From Riptortus pedestris (Eukaryota > Arthropoda > Insecta > Hemiptera > Alydidae): 64,000 nt of DNA. The number at the start of each line of letters is the position of its first letter. Positions within the stretch are counted from its first letter, which is position 1. Below are positions 34,070 to 46,060 of this stretch, one piece after another. A model generated the notes under the pieces. That model did not search any database. It saw nothing but the letters and a program-made list of their open reading frames with translations, and was not told the DNA's origin. The position numbers and the translations under genes are program-made. Location of the stretch: NCBI GenBank assembly GCA_019009955.1, contig CM032228.1, positions 207,349,501-207,413,500 on the forward strand, read 5' to 3'.

Positions 34070-34790
34070 GTAACATTTTTCAGTTCTGACATGATAACAA
34101 AGATATTTTTATTTTAAACTGTCCTTAAACCCTTATTTTTCCTAGCTCAATTTAAGTTTTGAACTGGCACACATTTTTTTTTTTACACGAAGTGGATAAA
34201 TATCAAGTATGGAGTCGATCAATTAAAAATGATCCTCTAAATCTGGAATGTTCATTAATGAGTAACACCATGGATTTATCCATGTATCTCATACAGTAAA
34301 GGTTCAATAAAAGCAATAACTTTTTTAAAAAAAAAATTTAAATTATTTATTAACATCCACTTTTTGCAACTAAGGCTAATTAGGATGGGTTATCTACAGG
34401 TTACCACCCTTTTCTAGCCAGGGTGGGACTAAGGATTTTATTTAACGAATTCCGCCACTAAATAAATTCCTATGCCCAGGCGGGAATCAAACTCGCCACT
34501 CTAAAACTTTTTTTTTTTTTAAAACCATGTGTTAAAATGTTTCATTACGTATTTGATTTTTGCTATTGGGAGATGAGTAGGACTAGGGGCTTACTGAAGA
34601 CAGAAATCTAAAAAAAAAAAACCAAATATCTTAGTTAACTTTAAATGAGAGGGGAAAAAAGTAGAAAAACAGTTGTAGAAATCTACATCCACAATAAGAT
34701 TGGTTTCATCGAATTTTTCTATCTAATTCATTATAAAAGAGATATTTTGAATTTTCTTTCTCCTTTTTTATTTTTTTACTTTGTACAAGG
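34070..34790 (+). mobile_element. Decayed HINE-like sequence interrupted by a SINE
   Basis: Diverged internal segments of the family flank a minus-strand SINE at about 34349-34505. The SINE therefore inserted into an older copy. Confidence 0.55.
34349..34505 (-). mobile_element. SINE, minus strand, head truncated
   Basis: The inverse of the family body: TTATCTACAGGTTACCACCC, then AGCCAGGGTGGGACTAAGG, then CAGGCGGGAATCAAACTCGC, which is the inverse of the B-box region. It ends in an A/T run. Confidence 0.85.
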
Positions 34791-35173
34791 AAGTATTGTA
34801 ACAGCAAAAATGTTTGGCTTTCAACCATTTTCACCACACTTGCATAACAAAAAAATGTTTCAGTTTTTAATGGTTTTTTTTTTAAATTCTTAAGCCAGGT
34901 TAGATTTCACATTATTCATTTTAAATTGGCTTTTGATTAAACTTTCTACAGAGCATTGAATAAATAAAAAAAGAAACACATTATTTTTAATGGGACATTT
35001 TTAGAGATACAAGTATTGTATTTATTTCTATTTCATTCTCTGAAGGAAAGGGAATATTTTAATCTGGAAAAATGTTGTCTTTCAGATTATCTGTTATGAC
35101 CACTCCATCATGAATCCATTTTGACTAGTTTCTTAATGATGCCTGAATGTACACATCTCGTATAACTCAAAAA

Positions 35174-36042
35174 GTCCGTCACGCAGGGGCTGCGTAAACT
35201 AAGCAGATTTCCCACGTGATGTTTAGTAATAGATAAATATACATACTGCTAACACAACAACAAAGTGAATAAATACATACGGAAATAAGAAATGTTTCAT
35301 CCAATTTCAATAACTTGCCGACAGGAAGCGTTAGGTTAGAAATGTAAACAAACGGGGGCCGACCCGTTTGTTTACATTTCTAACCTAACCTCTGCCTCAC
35401 ACCGGAAAGAAAAACAATTACTGAAATATATCAAAATATAAATCATTATTTTATTGAGAGCTATTTACTATATCTAGTACTGTAATTAATAATGAGTCCT
35501 GAATAATTGTTATCTCAATCAATAAAATTTTTAGTAGTCCAAAAACTTTAAGATGGGGGGGGGGGCGCGAGTCAGCAGGGCATATTTGCATGTATCTCGT
35601 ATAATAAAGGTCTTTTGAATACAATTTTTGGTATTTAAAACTTCCAATAATGTGATTTATTATGTAGCAGAGTATTGTTTACGTAACATGAGTAGAAGTG
35701 GCTGTTTGCTGAAAACTGAAAAATGCAAATATCTCGGTTAATATTCAAAAATAGAGAATAAACGTATATAACAATATTTATAGTAAATTTAATTTGCAAT
35801 AAGATTGGTTATATACAATTTTTCGATCCGACCTATGGTAACGGAAATATTTTCGAAATTTCAAAAATCCTCCCCTCTAAACCCCCCCTCCCCCTGGCCC
35901 GATTTCAGCGGTTAACGAACTTGATCTTTCTTTTTACATAAAACGACTAAATATCGAGTTTGGTAACGATTAAACAAAAATTGCGACCGCTAGAGCGGTA
36001 ACAGACAAATATATAGATAGATAGATAGATAGATAGATATAG

Positions 36043-36105
<63 letters not shown>

Positions 36106-36248
36106 AATATATATATATACAGTTTTGAACGGACCTCATTTTCGTCATCTCCTGGGTAGGATCGATGGACATTTGAAGAAAAATTTCGAAAATCGCATCA
36201 TGAGTACAACCTCAATAGCTGATTTCCCTGAAGGGAAATCTGCTAAAA
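35174..36248 (+). mobile_element. HINE-like element with perfect 26-bp internal hairpin
   Basis: The 5' end is GTCCGTCACGCAGGGGCTGC and the 3' end AAATCTGCTAAAA. A perfect inverted repeat lies at 35331-35356 / 35363-35388 with a 6-nt spacer. A G9 run lies near 35556. The core is a compound (GATA)n-(AT)n microsatellite at about 36007-36120. Confidence 0.85.
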
Positions 36249-36544
36249 GGACTAGCTTTAGAATGTTGGAATTTCATATTTAGCCTCTCCTATTGACTGA
36301 AATTGACTAAGGGAGTTTAGAATAGGGCAAAAATACAAGATTTCAAATTTGTCTGTACCTATTAGAGATACAGGAGATTTGTATTTGCCCTTTTGTATGT
36401 ATTATGAAGTTATTATAAATTATCTTCTATGACTTATTTTTTAATCTGGTGCATTAGAATAGGGGTATTATGTATCACATTCAAATGAAATAATTTTAAA
36501 TGAAGTGCAGCAAAACAATTTGTTTATCAGGAGGATTTGAAAAA

Positions 36545-36730
36545 GTCCAACACCTCCCCTCTTATGAATCCTTTATTACAGAGTACTTTAAGGGTAACCT
36601 GCACATCTTCAGTGCTTTAGAGTAGTCAGTCTTCAGTGCTTTTATGCTCTAGATCACTGAAGATAGGGCAAGTTACTCAGAAAGTACTCTGTCTGTAATA
36701 AAGGACTTACAAGTGTGGAGGTGCTTGACC
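36545..36730. mobile_element. Foldback element, ~70-bp diverged arms
   Basis: TCCTTTATTACAGAGTACTTT on the left pairs with AAAGTACTCTGTCTGTAATAAAGGA on the right. AACACCTCCCC pairs with GTGGAGGTGCTT, and ATCTTCAGTG with CACTGAAGAT. It shares the general layout of the 29831 foldback, including an 'ACAGAG(T/C)ACTTT' motif. Confidence 0.7.
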
Positions 36731-37051
36731 GTTTCATATCCTTTTGTTGATGATGGACCTCCACCAGCAGTACACGGAAGTAATGTGATCACATTAGATT
36801 TATCTTTTTAATTTGGAGTCTTAAGTTTTGTATTCTTCATTTTAGGCATCTTTAAGCCCTTAAAAAATTGAATGAGGTAATTTAATTTTGGTTTGTTAGT
36901 ATGAGACACTGATCAAAATATTCTAGCCCAAACCATGGGTTAAAAAAGGTTGGCATTAGTTCCTCTGTCTATGTAAAGCAGACACTTCTAATCCTACATA
37001 AGATCTTACTGCAATCTCTCATGACAAATTACTAGCTTTAGATGAATAGTT

Positions 37052-37172
37052 TCTAGGAGATTTCCCTTGAGGGAAACCATCTATTGAGGTTGTACATGAT
37101 ACGTTTTTCAAAACAGTTCTTCAATTATCCTTCAATTCTATCTAGGATAAGACGAAAATAAGGCTCAATCAA

Positions 37173-37229
<57 letters not shown>

Positions 37230-38100
37230 ATTGCTCTAGCTGCCACAATTTTTGTTTTTATTGTTACCAAACTCAATATTTAAGCGGTTTTTGTAAAACT
37301 AAAGATCAAGTTCATTAATGACTAAAACCTGATCGGGGACGAGTTTTAGAGGGTGAGAAAATTGAAAATCCAAATTTCAAGCCTGTCAAAAAATGTTATA
37401 GTAACCAATTAATTTTCAATTTTGTTGCAAATTTAATTTTTGATAAATGTTATTTTAAAATATATGTGTCTGCAATATTAAGTGAGTTATTTATATTTGT
37501 TTTGTAGTTAGTGATCAGTAAACTCCTGCTTATTCTCATCTCACATTTATATATCATGACACGTCTTATTTTAACCTGAAATACCAAATATTTTTTACAT
37601 CAGATCTTTATTAGATGAGATGCATATATCCTATGTGTGAATCATCAATTATGGTTATACATTCTATACGTAAATGTTCATTTGAACAGTATTGAATGAT
37701 ATTTCCATTTCATGAAACTCGTAAAGTTTATACTCATTATGACTGGAATCTAACAAAAAGAAGGGGATTTCAATTTTCAAAATACCCCAGTTATTATGAG
37801 TCAAATAAAAAACTATTATAGATTCAATCTTGTTTGACATTTAATGCTCTATGCATCTGTTCATTACTCAAAGATTAAGCGAGTTATTTGCATTTTCTTG
37901 TTTTCAGCCATCAATAAATCCCACTTCTACTCATTGTATTTTTACTTTGAGTAACTAAGTCACTGTACATCTCAGGTTATATTTTACAATTAGCTCTGTT
38001 TACATAGGCTTAATATTACAGGAGAAATGGAGAATAGATTGTGAGATATGATCACCAGTGTGTCAAATACTAACCCGTGGGAGATCTGCTTAGACTTTTT
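37052..38100 (-). mobile_element. HINE-like element, diverged
   Basis: In minus orientation the 3' hairpin end is at about 37052-37090 and the subterminal block (GGGAGATCTGCT) at about 38079. A TA run at 37171-37224 occupies the family's usual core position. Confidence 0.75.
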
Positions 38101-38437
38101 TTAGTTGCCTCCTCTTCTGACTATTCGTGGGATCATCCTCCTTTCTACCAAATGGTGGTAACAATGCTGGTGAAGTATGATGTAAAATAGAAGTAGTATG
38201 TAGTACACCGAATCTTGTTCAAATCTAATTTTCTATAATTATGGTATTATATTTTTTTTCATATCTCGAATATTCAGTGAGTTATTTGTATGTTTAGCCT
38301 TCAGTGAATCAACTCATCCCATGTTACTAATAAACAGCCAAGCTTAAAAACCAAATATTGTTTTCATTTGATTTTTACTATTTGATACATGTATGTTTGG
38401 TAAAAAGTTATTTTTAAGTCTTTGTTATAGTACATAA

Positions 38438-38563
38438 TTTTAGCAGATTTCCCTTCAGGGAAATCAGCTATTGAGGTTGTACTCATGACGCGATTTTCAA
38501 AAATTTTCTTCAAATGTCCATCGATCCTACCCAGGAGATGACAAAAATGATGTCTGTTTAAAA

Positions 38564-38600
<37 letters not shown>

Positions 38601-39024
38601 TGTTACCGCTCTAGCGGTCACAATTTTTGTCTTTTCGTTACCAAACTTGATATATAATCGTTTTATACAAAAAGAAAGATCTAGTTCGTTAATGGCTGAA
38701 ATCGGACCAGTAGGAGGGGGGGGGTTTAGGGTGGAGAATTTTGAAAATTCCTAATATCTTCGTTATGTGTCGGATTGAAAAATAGTATAGAACCAATCTT
38801 ATTGCAAATATAATGGTCTATAAATGTTGTTATGTACATTTTTTCATTATTAACAGAGATATTTGCATTTATTATTTTCCGGTCCTGAGTAAACCCCCAC
38901 TCCTACTCATCTCATATTAACAATATTCTAGTATGTTATGCAGCATATTATTTGAAGCTCAAATACCAAATATTGTTCTCATTGAACTTTTAAGTTTTGA
39001 GATAAATGCCCCTGCATGACGGAC
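38438..39024 (-). mobile_element. HINE-like element
   Basis: In minus orientation it runs from TTTTAGCAGATTTCCCTTCA at 38438 to GCATGACGGAC at 39024. The (TA)n core is at about 38567-38597. The G-run just before the 'GGGTTTAGGG' segment is the complement of the C-rich block seen in plus-strand copies. Confidence 0.8.
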
Positions 39025-39663
39025 TTTTTTTATCAGATACATAAACGCAATTGATATTTTTCCCTTTCATGCAGGGTGATAGAACTGAAAAATCTGTATT
39101 ATTATGTCAGATTACAAAATATTATATAACCAATCTTGTTGGGAATTCAATTATTACACTGGTTATTTGTTTGGTTTTGGCCTTCATTAAGCCCGCCCCC
39201 ATTTCTGCTCATCCAATTTTTACTTTGAGTAACGAAGTCTAGGACACTAACCATTTCGTATCCAGCTATATATATAAATATATCAATTCCTCTTTACTTA
39301 GGATTCTAACAATGAGGAAAATAGAGATGAAATCACCAGCATGTTTTTCCAGCACATTTCCACCATTGGAAAACATCACCTTTCTGCAAGCTACAGTAAG
39401 GGAGCTTTGCAACTTAGAAGTGATATCAAACGGGAGGCAATGCATTGGAAAAAATAAAACCAGAAATGAGATATGCGATGAAGAAATCCACTGAATGAAA
39501 AGAATAAATTATTATGAAAATAAACTACTCTTAAATGCTTTTAGCATTTATGTAACCAATACATTCAAACTTTCGAAATTTGCATGTCTGAAACATGTAC
39601 CTATAATGATTCATTATAAAAAATATAAGGGTAAATTAAGAAGTACACTTATCCCTCCTAAAC

Positions 39664-39669
39664 TTTATT
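39664..39669 (-). terminator. Candidate poly(A) signal for DAPIT
   Basis: AATAAA on the minus strand, about 80 nt downstream of the DAPIT stop codon. Confidence 0.6.
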
Positions 39670-39749
39670 TACAACAAAGGATTATAGCTAATAGACATTA
39701 AAAAACCAAGAGGAATATATATATTTGATGTTTAGATACGGTAATACAT

Positions 39750-39821
39750 TTACTTCTTCTTTGGCTTGAGGGAAAGATACAGAATAACTAATCCTATGGA
39801 GGCATAAGTCAACTTGGCTAC
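39750..39821 (-). CDS. ATP5MK: DAPIT coding exon 2
   Basis: 24 codons including TAA at 39752-39750. It encodes the membrane segment and the KPKKK tail. Confidence 0.9.
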   Translation of the reverse strand, partial: VAKLTYASIGLVILYLSLKPKKK

Positions 39822-42733
39822 CTGAAACAGAAAGACAAAAAAATCAAATTATGTTAAATGATAAATTATGTCTGACTTAAAAAATATTACAAAAAGCTTC
39901 AATATTAATTATTTAATAGCCACTTGAATAAAGAAGTAGCAATTTTTAGTCAGTAATGCCATCTTAGTATGGTAAGGAATGCATCATGCTGAACAGCACT
40001 GCTATATTATATGTACAGTATGATCATGAGAAATAAAGCACTAAATCATTAAATACAGTATATATTCATGATAAAGATGAACGAATAAAGGAAATAATGA
40101 AGGAATGAATATTTCCTACGGTTATTCTGTGAAGTAAGGCAAATACAGTCAAATGTTATGCATTTGCATCTAATAGTATCAAAAATTGTATACCTTTTTA
40201 TGATGTGATGAGAAGAAATTTGGTTCAACACAATAGAATGAATGTATCGGTCTCTAAATGAGATCCTAAAAACTAAGCAAATATGATAGCTCATTCTGTT
40301 ATCAGACCTTTTAGGCCAAGAAATCTATACTGCTCAAAGGCTTCATGAATTCTATGAATTTGGTGCCCCCCCATAGATTTATAAACAAATAGATAATTTG
40401 AAATCTAAATGATTCTAAATATGTATACATACAAGTATATAGTAATTTATTAGTGTAGTAATAGTAATATAATACACTATTAGTTCAGTAACACTTGGCT
40501 GACCTATCTGAATTTCTCGGGTGAAATGCAGTTTAATTCCACCCTTGTCACATCACCAAACGCCATCTTGCTTTTTTTTTTTTTACTAACGTGTCAAAGG
40601 ATTTCCAAAGTGCTTACACAGTTTTACCTCCACAGTCAAAGAATCCAGCAAATTAAGAGTGTTAAAAAAGATAAAGTTAAAATTAAAGTCCCCACCCATG
40701 GTGTAAATGGCTGATGACGTATTTTGGAAATTTTTGAATGCCGTCACTGAAGTCTATCCTCCACAGTCTAAGGATCCAACAAATTAAGTGTGTTAAAAAA
40801 GATAAAATTAAAATTAAAGCCCCACCCTTGGAGAAAATGACCGATGACATATTTTGGAAATTTTTTAATGTGGTCACTAAAGTCTATCCTCCGCAGTCTA
40901 AGGATCCACCAAATTAAGTGTGCTAAAAAAGATAAAGTTAGAAAAACAAAATGGCCGTGGTTGTCATTTTCAAAAGTGCTCCGCCAAGGGTGGGATTAAA
41001 CTGCATTTTCACCGAATGTCTCTTATGAATGATAACTACCTTTAAATTTGTCCCTTGAAAATCAAATCATAGAAGTATTCACATTAGCAATACCTTAAAT
41101 AATTTATCCTATAATTTTTTTTTTGGGGGGGGGGGGAGAGGCTCAAGTTAGCCATGTAAGTTAAATCGTTGGCTTTAATCTCACATTTAAGCATAGAGTG
41201 GCGAGTTCAATTCCCGCCTGGCAAATAGGAATTTATTTAGTGACAAACTCGTTAAATAAAATCCTTAGTCCCACCCTGGCTAGAAAAGGGTGGTAACCTG
41301 TAGATTACCCATCTCAATTAGCCATGGTTGCATAAAGTGGACGTAAATAAATAAAAATAAGTAAATAATAATTATTTTTTAAAAAAATGGTGATTTGCCA
41401 ATGTTTGTTATAAAAGCAATAAGTAAAGTTAAACGGTGAAAGTGTAGTTTAGTCCCCCCCCCCCCCTTCGGGTGGCACACTTTTACAATGATGACCATGG
41501 CCATTTTGTTTTTCTAACTTTATCTTTTCTAACACTTTAGACTTTAGTGGCCGCATTCAAAAATTTCCAAAATACGCCATCGGTGGCTTTAACCGAGAGT
41601 GGGGATTTTAATTTTAACTTAATTTTTTTTAACTCACCTAATTTGTTGGATCCTAAGACAGTGACAAAACAAGATGGTGTACGGGGGGGACTAAACTACA
41701 CTTTAGCCAAGTTAAACTAAAAGTTAAAGTCAGGTAAATTCGCTTTTATAAATTCATTACCCAATTTATATGGCAGGTCAAGATAAAGAAAAATCACAAT
41801 GACTTTACAAATCATTTGGATATCTCCTTTAACTTGACATTCCATCATATAAATTGTGAAGTAATATGATAGCTTCAAATAAGAAGTCAGTCTTGTATAG
41901 TTATAATTTGTAAAACTTCATTTAAAGTATTTATATCTCATACTAAGAAATCATAATATTGAAAAACATACAGAATTGTACCATTTTATACATTAACCAA
42001 GTTTACTTTTTCTTTATAATATAAATCTTGTATCTCCAGATTTAATCCAGAATAACAGAGTAAAAACATTGATTATATTTTTAAAGAGAAAATTGAAAGT
42101 AAGAAGATTCCCTAATATATCTGGTGGATATCAAAGATGATTTAAAATAGCTCATGGAAGAAAATGTACTTTGCAACAATAATTTCTGAATGGCAGGAGA
42201 TTTTTGGCTAGGTTGAAGGATAAGTGATTTCCATTCAATAGCATACAAACTGCAGTGTTATAACTACAGGTTACCTGTGTTTTTTTCCATTAAAAATCCG
42301 ATTTCCATGGAAAATGGACAAGAGAAAGAAGAGATCAATAATGACATCTAGTAGTTGGCCAGGACACTCTGCGTCAGACCAGCTAACAATAAAGGCATTA
42401 GGTGGAAAATTCCATTTATGGCAAAAAAGGGAATTGTGCATAATATTCCACAGAAATTTTGTAAGCTGACTTGTGATATGCAATAGCTAATATAATACTA
42501 TACATACAATAAAACTTCAGTGGTGCAGTTATCTGACAGGATTACAATTTCATAAACAATTGGATTAAAATCATATACCAGAATTAAAATAATGAAACTA
42601 TATATACTACTAAAGCGTTAATTCAATAAATAATATTAAAAATTACATTCGCCCTTCCAGTATTTGTAGTTCCATTGAAGTACTTAAAAATTCCTCTGAA
42701 TTGGGATTCATCAACACTAGGATCGGCAGCCAT
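39750..42733 (-). CDS. ATP5MK: ATP synthase membrane subunit DAPIT (USMG5/ATP5MK homolog), 52 aa
   Basis: This is a small subunit of mitochondrial F1Fo-ATP synthase that sits in the inner membrane and is known to stabilise the enzyme and its dimers. It has two coding exons on the minus strand: 42733-42647 (29 codons, MAADPSVDESQFRGIFKYFN then GTTNTGRAN) and 39821-39750 (VAKLTYASIGLVILYLSL then KPKKK and TAA). Donor GTAATT and acceptor TTTCAG join in phase 0. The family hallmarks are visible: the (D)ESQFxGxxKYFNxxTxxGRxN block, one hydrophobic segment at about residues 33-47, and the basic KPKKK end. Human DAPIT is 58 aa, so the length fits. The 2.8-kb intron holds two TIR elements and a SINE. 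The gene is transcribed divergently from the C15orf61 homolog. No alternative start is plausible. Confidence 0.9.
40510..41022. mobile_element. TIR element with 9-bp target duplication, copy 1 (MULE-like?)
   Basis: The target duplication is GAATTTCTC (40510-40518) and GAATGTCTC (41014-41022). The element is 40519-41013 with ~28-bp terminal inverted repeats (left GGGTGAAATGCAGTTTAATT, right the inverse, ending TGCATTTTCACC). The interior has about 2.7 tandem units of ~130 bp, marked by AGTCTAAGGATCCAACAAAT and its variants. A 9-bp duplication fits Mutator-like elements; this class assignment is inference. It lies in the DAPIT intron. Confidence 0.75.
41141..41365 (+). mobile_element. tRNA-derived SINE
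   Basis: The head is GCTCAAGTTAGCCATGTAAG, the B-box region GAGTTCAATTCCCGCC, and the full body ends in (AAATA)n. A G12 run directly precedes it. It lies in the DAPIT intron. Confidence 0.85.
41426..41717. mobile_element. TIR element with 9-bp target duplication, copy 2
   Basis: Exact AAGTTAAAC duplications lie at 41426-41434 and 41709-41717. The element is 41435-41708 with ~25-bp TIRs (GGTGAAAGTGTAGTTTAGTC / inverse). The interior is related to copy 1 in inverted orientation, sharing 'TTTTGTTTTTCTAACTTTATC' and GGATCC-containing segments, but has only one unit. Confidence 0.8.
42647..42733 (-). CDS. ATP5MK: DAPIT coding exon 1
   Basis: It starts with ATG at 42733 and ends at 42647 before a GTAATT donor. 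It contains the conserved ESQFRGIFKYFN block. A minus-strand acceptor (TTTTACTAG) lies only a few bases upstream of the ATG, so the 5'UTR is split. Confidence 0.9.
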
Positions 42734-42820
42734 TTTCTAGTAAAAACAAATAAATTATCTAAATAAAATTTTATACACAAATGAAAATAAATATAAATTA
42801 CTGAGAGTCCAAAATCTTAC

Positions 42821-42885
42821 CCAGATCAATTGATCGCAGAGACGAATAACCTGACAAGTAGTTGCAACCTCGTCGAAAATTACAT
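42821..42885 (-). other. ATP5MK: Probable non-coding first exon of DAPIT
   Basis: On the minus strand a GC-richer stretch ends GATCTGG|GTAAGA at 42821, a consensus donor that pairs naturally with the acceptor just before the DAPIT ATG. The 5' boundary is a guess. Confidence 0.55.
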
Positions 42886-42889
42886 GACC

Positions 42890-43523
42890 ATTATAATAGC
42901 AAAAATAAATATCTAACTTTATAATTTTGTGCTTACTGCAAATAAATTGTAATAATTATAAACCATTTAGTTAGATTTCTTTATTTACTCCAATACTCAC
43001 GCTTTATCCAATTCCATATTTTTTTTCTTTATTCAGAATAATGAAGTTTTACAGTTAAATTGTATTTATTCATTTCCCATCTAAATGTTTATTTGTATGG
43101 TCTAATATTATATTGGTCCGGTAGCGAAGTTTCTTTGGATACAACAATTTATTTTAATTTTCAAGAAGTTCATATGGACTTTATTCTATAAATTTCGTTT
43201 TTCATTTCAAATTCATTCGAATCATTCAAATACTAGTGGAATGGGAATACATCTTAACGGAACTTTAAAAGATATTGTTCATTTTGATCTTGAACATTTT
43301 TAACTATGACTTTTATATAGTTCAGGATTATGGAGAAAATTATTGAATTTATACTTCGTTGTACAGTTTAGAAGGCTTAGAAATTGGGAGGTTGAGTTTC
43401 GGTTACATGTGTATAAATTTAAACTTATTAGTCTTGTAGTTTCTCTAATTCGCGTTTTGGAATTGATTTGATTATTTCATTTATAAATTACTCTGTTAAA
43501 GACATGCTTATTACTTTTTTCAG
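42890..43523. promoter_or_regulatory. Shared divergent promoter region (DAPIT / C15orf61 homolog)
   Basis: About 650 bp separate the presumed DAPIT first exon from the first exon seen of the C15orf61 homolog. It contains no mobile element I can recognise, which is unusual for this window. No TATA box or other motif can be named with confidence. Confidence 0.4.
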
Positions 43524-43543
43524 CGGTTTATACTTGTTTGTAA

Positions 43544-44016
<473 letters not shown>

Positions 44017-44249
44017 TGTATTTATAATTAATATAGAAAAGTTGTTAATTATGTTTTTTTTTTGTTTAATAACCTATTTTTCTACTCTATAATGGCCCTG
44101 TTTTAGAGCTGGGTGAATGTCGCTCCATAGATTCCTCCAGCATAAAATGTGTTTAGTATTATAAATTTGTATTTGGGCACAACAATATTATAATATCAGA
44201 ATATTCAATATTATAATATCAGAACATTCAACTTATTAATAGTTATAAG

Positions 44250-44575
44250 TTTCCCTTAGGGGAAATCAAATAATGAGGTTGTAGTCAGGATGTGATTTTG
44301 GAAAAATTCTAATGTCCACATATCGAACCCAGTAGATGATGAAAATAAGGTCCGTTCAAACCCATAAACATATTTTTGTTTCTGTCAAAGCTCTAGTAGT
44401 CACACGTTTTGTTTGATAGTTACAAAACTCGATAATTAGACCTTTTATATAAAACACAAGATCAAGTTCGCTAGTAACTGAAATTTGACCAATGGGTGTA
44501 ATATAATATCTCTGTTAATATATGTAGATCAATATATACAGAACCCATTGCAAATACCCTCATAGTTTATACTAA
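44250..44575 (-). mobile_element. HINE-like fragment
   Basis: A minus-strand 3' end without the full hairpin (TTTCCCTTAGGGGAAATCAA), followed by weakly conserved core segments. Confidence 0.6.
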
Positions 44576-44650
44576 GCCTAAGAGTAGTGATAGTGGTAAT
44601 TGATATGGATCTTTAATTGAATTGTACATTAATAAAAAAAAAAAAAAAAA

Positions 44651-45390
44651 GTCCGTCACGCAGGGGCTGCGTAAACTAAGCAGATTTCCCACGTGAAGTT
44701 TTACAATAGGGAAATCTGCCTAATAACAACTGTAGTAGTAAGAAACCTCTAAACCTAAAACATTATTTAGGGCGTAACAACCCAATAGTTTCTAGCCCCA
44801 AAAACAGTTGACCTAACCTCTAAACCTATTCACGAGGGGCGAAGTTATAGAAACGGCCGCCAGAGCTCTCGCCGGATAGTTCGAACATAGCCTACTGGTG
44901 ACCAGTATCACGCAGAATACAAATGCAAATATCTCGGTTAATATTCAAGATACAGAATAAATGAATAGAACAATATTTATAGTAAATTTAATTTGCAATA
45001 AGATTTATTCTATACAATTTTTCTATCCGACGCATAATAACGGAGATATTTTAAATTTTCAAAAATCCTCCCCTCTAAACCCCCCCTCCCACTGGTCCGA
45101 TTTCAGCCATTAACGAACTTGATCTTTCTTTTTACATAAAACGATTAAATTCCGAGTTTGGTAAAGATCAAACAAGAATTGCGACCGCTAGAGCGTTAAC
45201 AGACAAATATATATATATATCTATATATATATAGATATATATATATATAGATATATATATATAATTTTGAACGGACCTCATTTTCGTCATCTCCTGGGTA
45301 GGATCGATGGACATTTGAAGAAATTTTTCGAAACTCACATCATGAGTACGACCTCAATAGCTGATTTCCCTTAAGGGAAATCTGCTAAAA
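44651..45390 (+). mobile_element. HINE-like element, well preserved
   Basis: The 5' end is GTCCGTCACGCAGGGGCTGC. The 5' subterminal repeat AGCAGATTTCCC is at 44679-44690 and its inverse GGGAAATCTGCT at 45375-45386. A perfect 20-nt palindrome (GATTTCCCTTAAGGGAAATC) forms the 3' hairpin at 45363-45382, and an AT/ATAG core lies at about 45207-45262. It is flanked by A runs on both sides. This is a good reference copy. Confidence 0.88.
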
Positions 45391-46060
45391 AAAAAAAGCA
45401 GTCAGGGGACTGCCGGTAGAAGTGAAAACTCCTTTAGCTTTGATCGCTCAATTTTGGCATTGCTGAGAAATTTTTTTTACGAAGTCTTATTTTAAAAATA
45501 TTTTTAGTTATTTATCAATAAGTAACAGTTATGTTCTATTTTACATGAAAAAATGAAATGACAAAAATAATAGTGATAAAAAAAAATAATGTACCACGAA
45601 TTGTTTTATTTATCAATATAAAATACTATACATAATTATTTCAGTTATTTTACATAAAAGAAAAAAATTACATTTCAGAATTATTACAAATGCTTTACAA
45701 AAATAAGTTAAGTACACTCAGAAAAATCAATTTCTATCCGTAATTTCAACAACTCTTGCACCATCATCACTGCCAGCATCATCACCAATTTCTAAAACTG
45801 ATACAATCGGTATATGGTAGCTAAAGTAGGATACAAACAGTTTTGATTCGAATTTATTTAAATATCGGAATTTATTTAAATATTCGAATTTATTTAAACT
45901 TCAGATTAAAATATCTATGAAACTAAAAATGGTAGATATATAGTATCTGTGAACGAAATGATGCTGGTTTTGTCCTCTTTAAAATGGCATGCTAACGAAA
46001 ACTCTAGCTAATTTGGTTCAGGAGTTATGAAGAAAAGAAGCTCCTTTAGCTTTGAGTTGA
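45391..46060. other. Intergenic, nothing recognised
   Basis: AT-rich sequence with small direct repeats such as GAATTTATTTAAA near 45,855-45,900. A segment 'CTCCTTTAGCTTTGA' occurs at 45,430 and again at 46,040. Confidence 0.5.

Noticed and set aside
39312..39701. Two adjacent plus-strand open frames (60 and 68 codons)
   Set aside because: They lie opposite the DAPIT 3' region, have no recognisable motif, and the minus-strand poly(A) signal falls within.
42271..42483. 70-codon minus-strand open frame in the DAPIT intron
   Set aside because: No splice connection to DAPIT and no recognisable domain; it may be an old mobile-element remnant.
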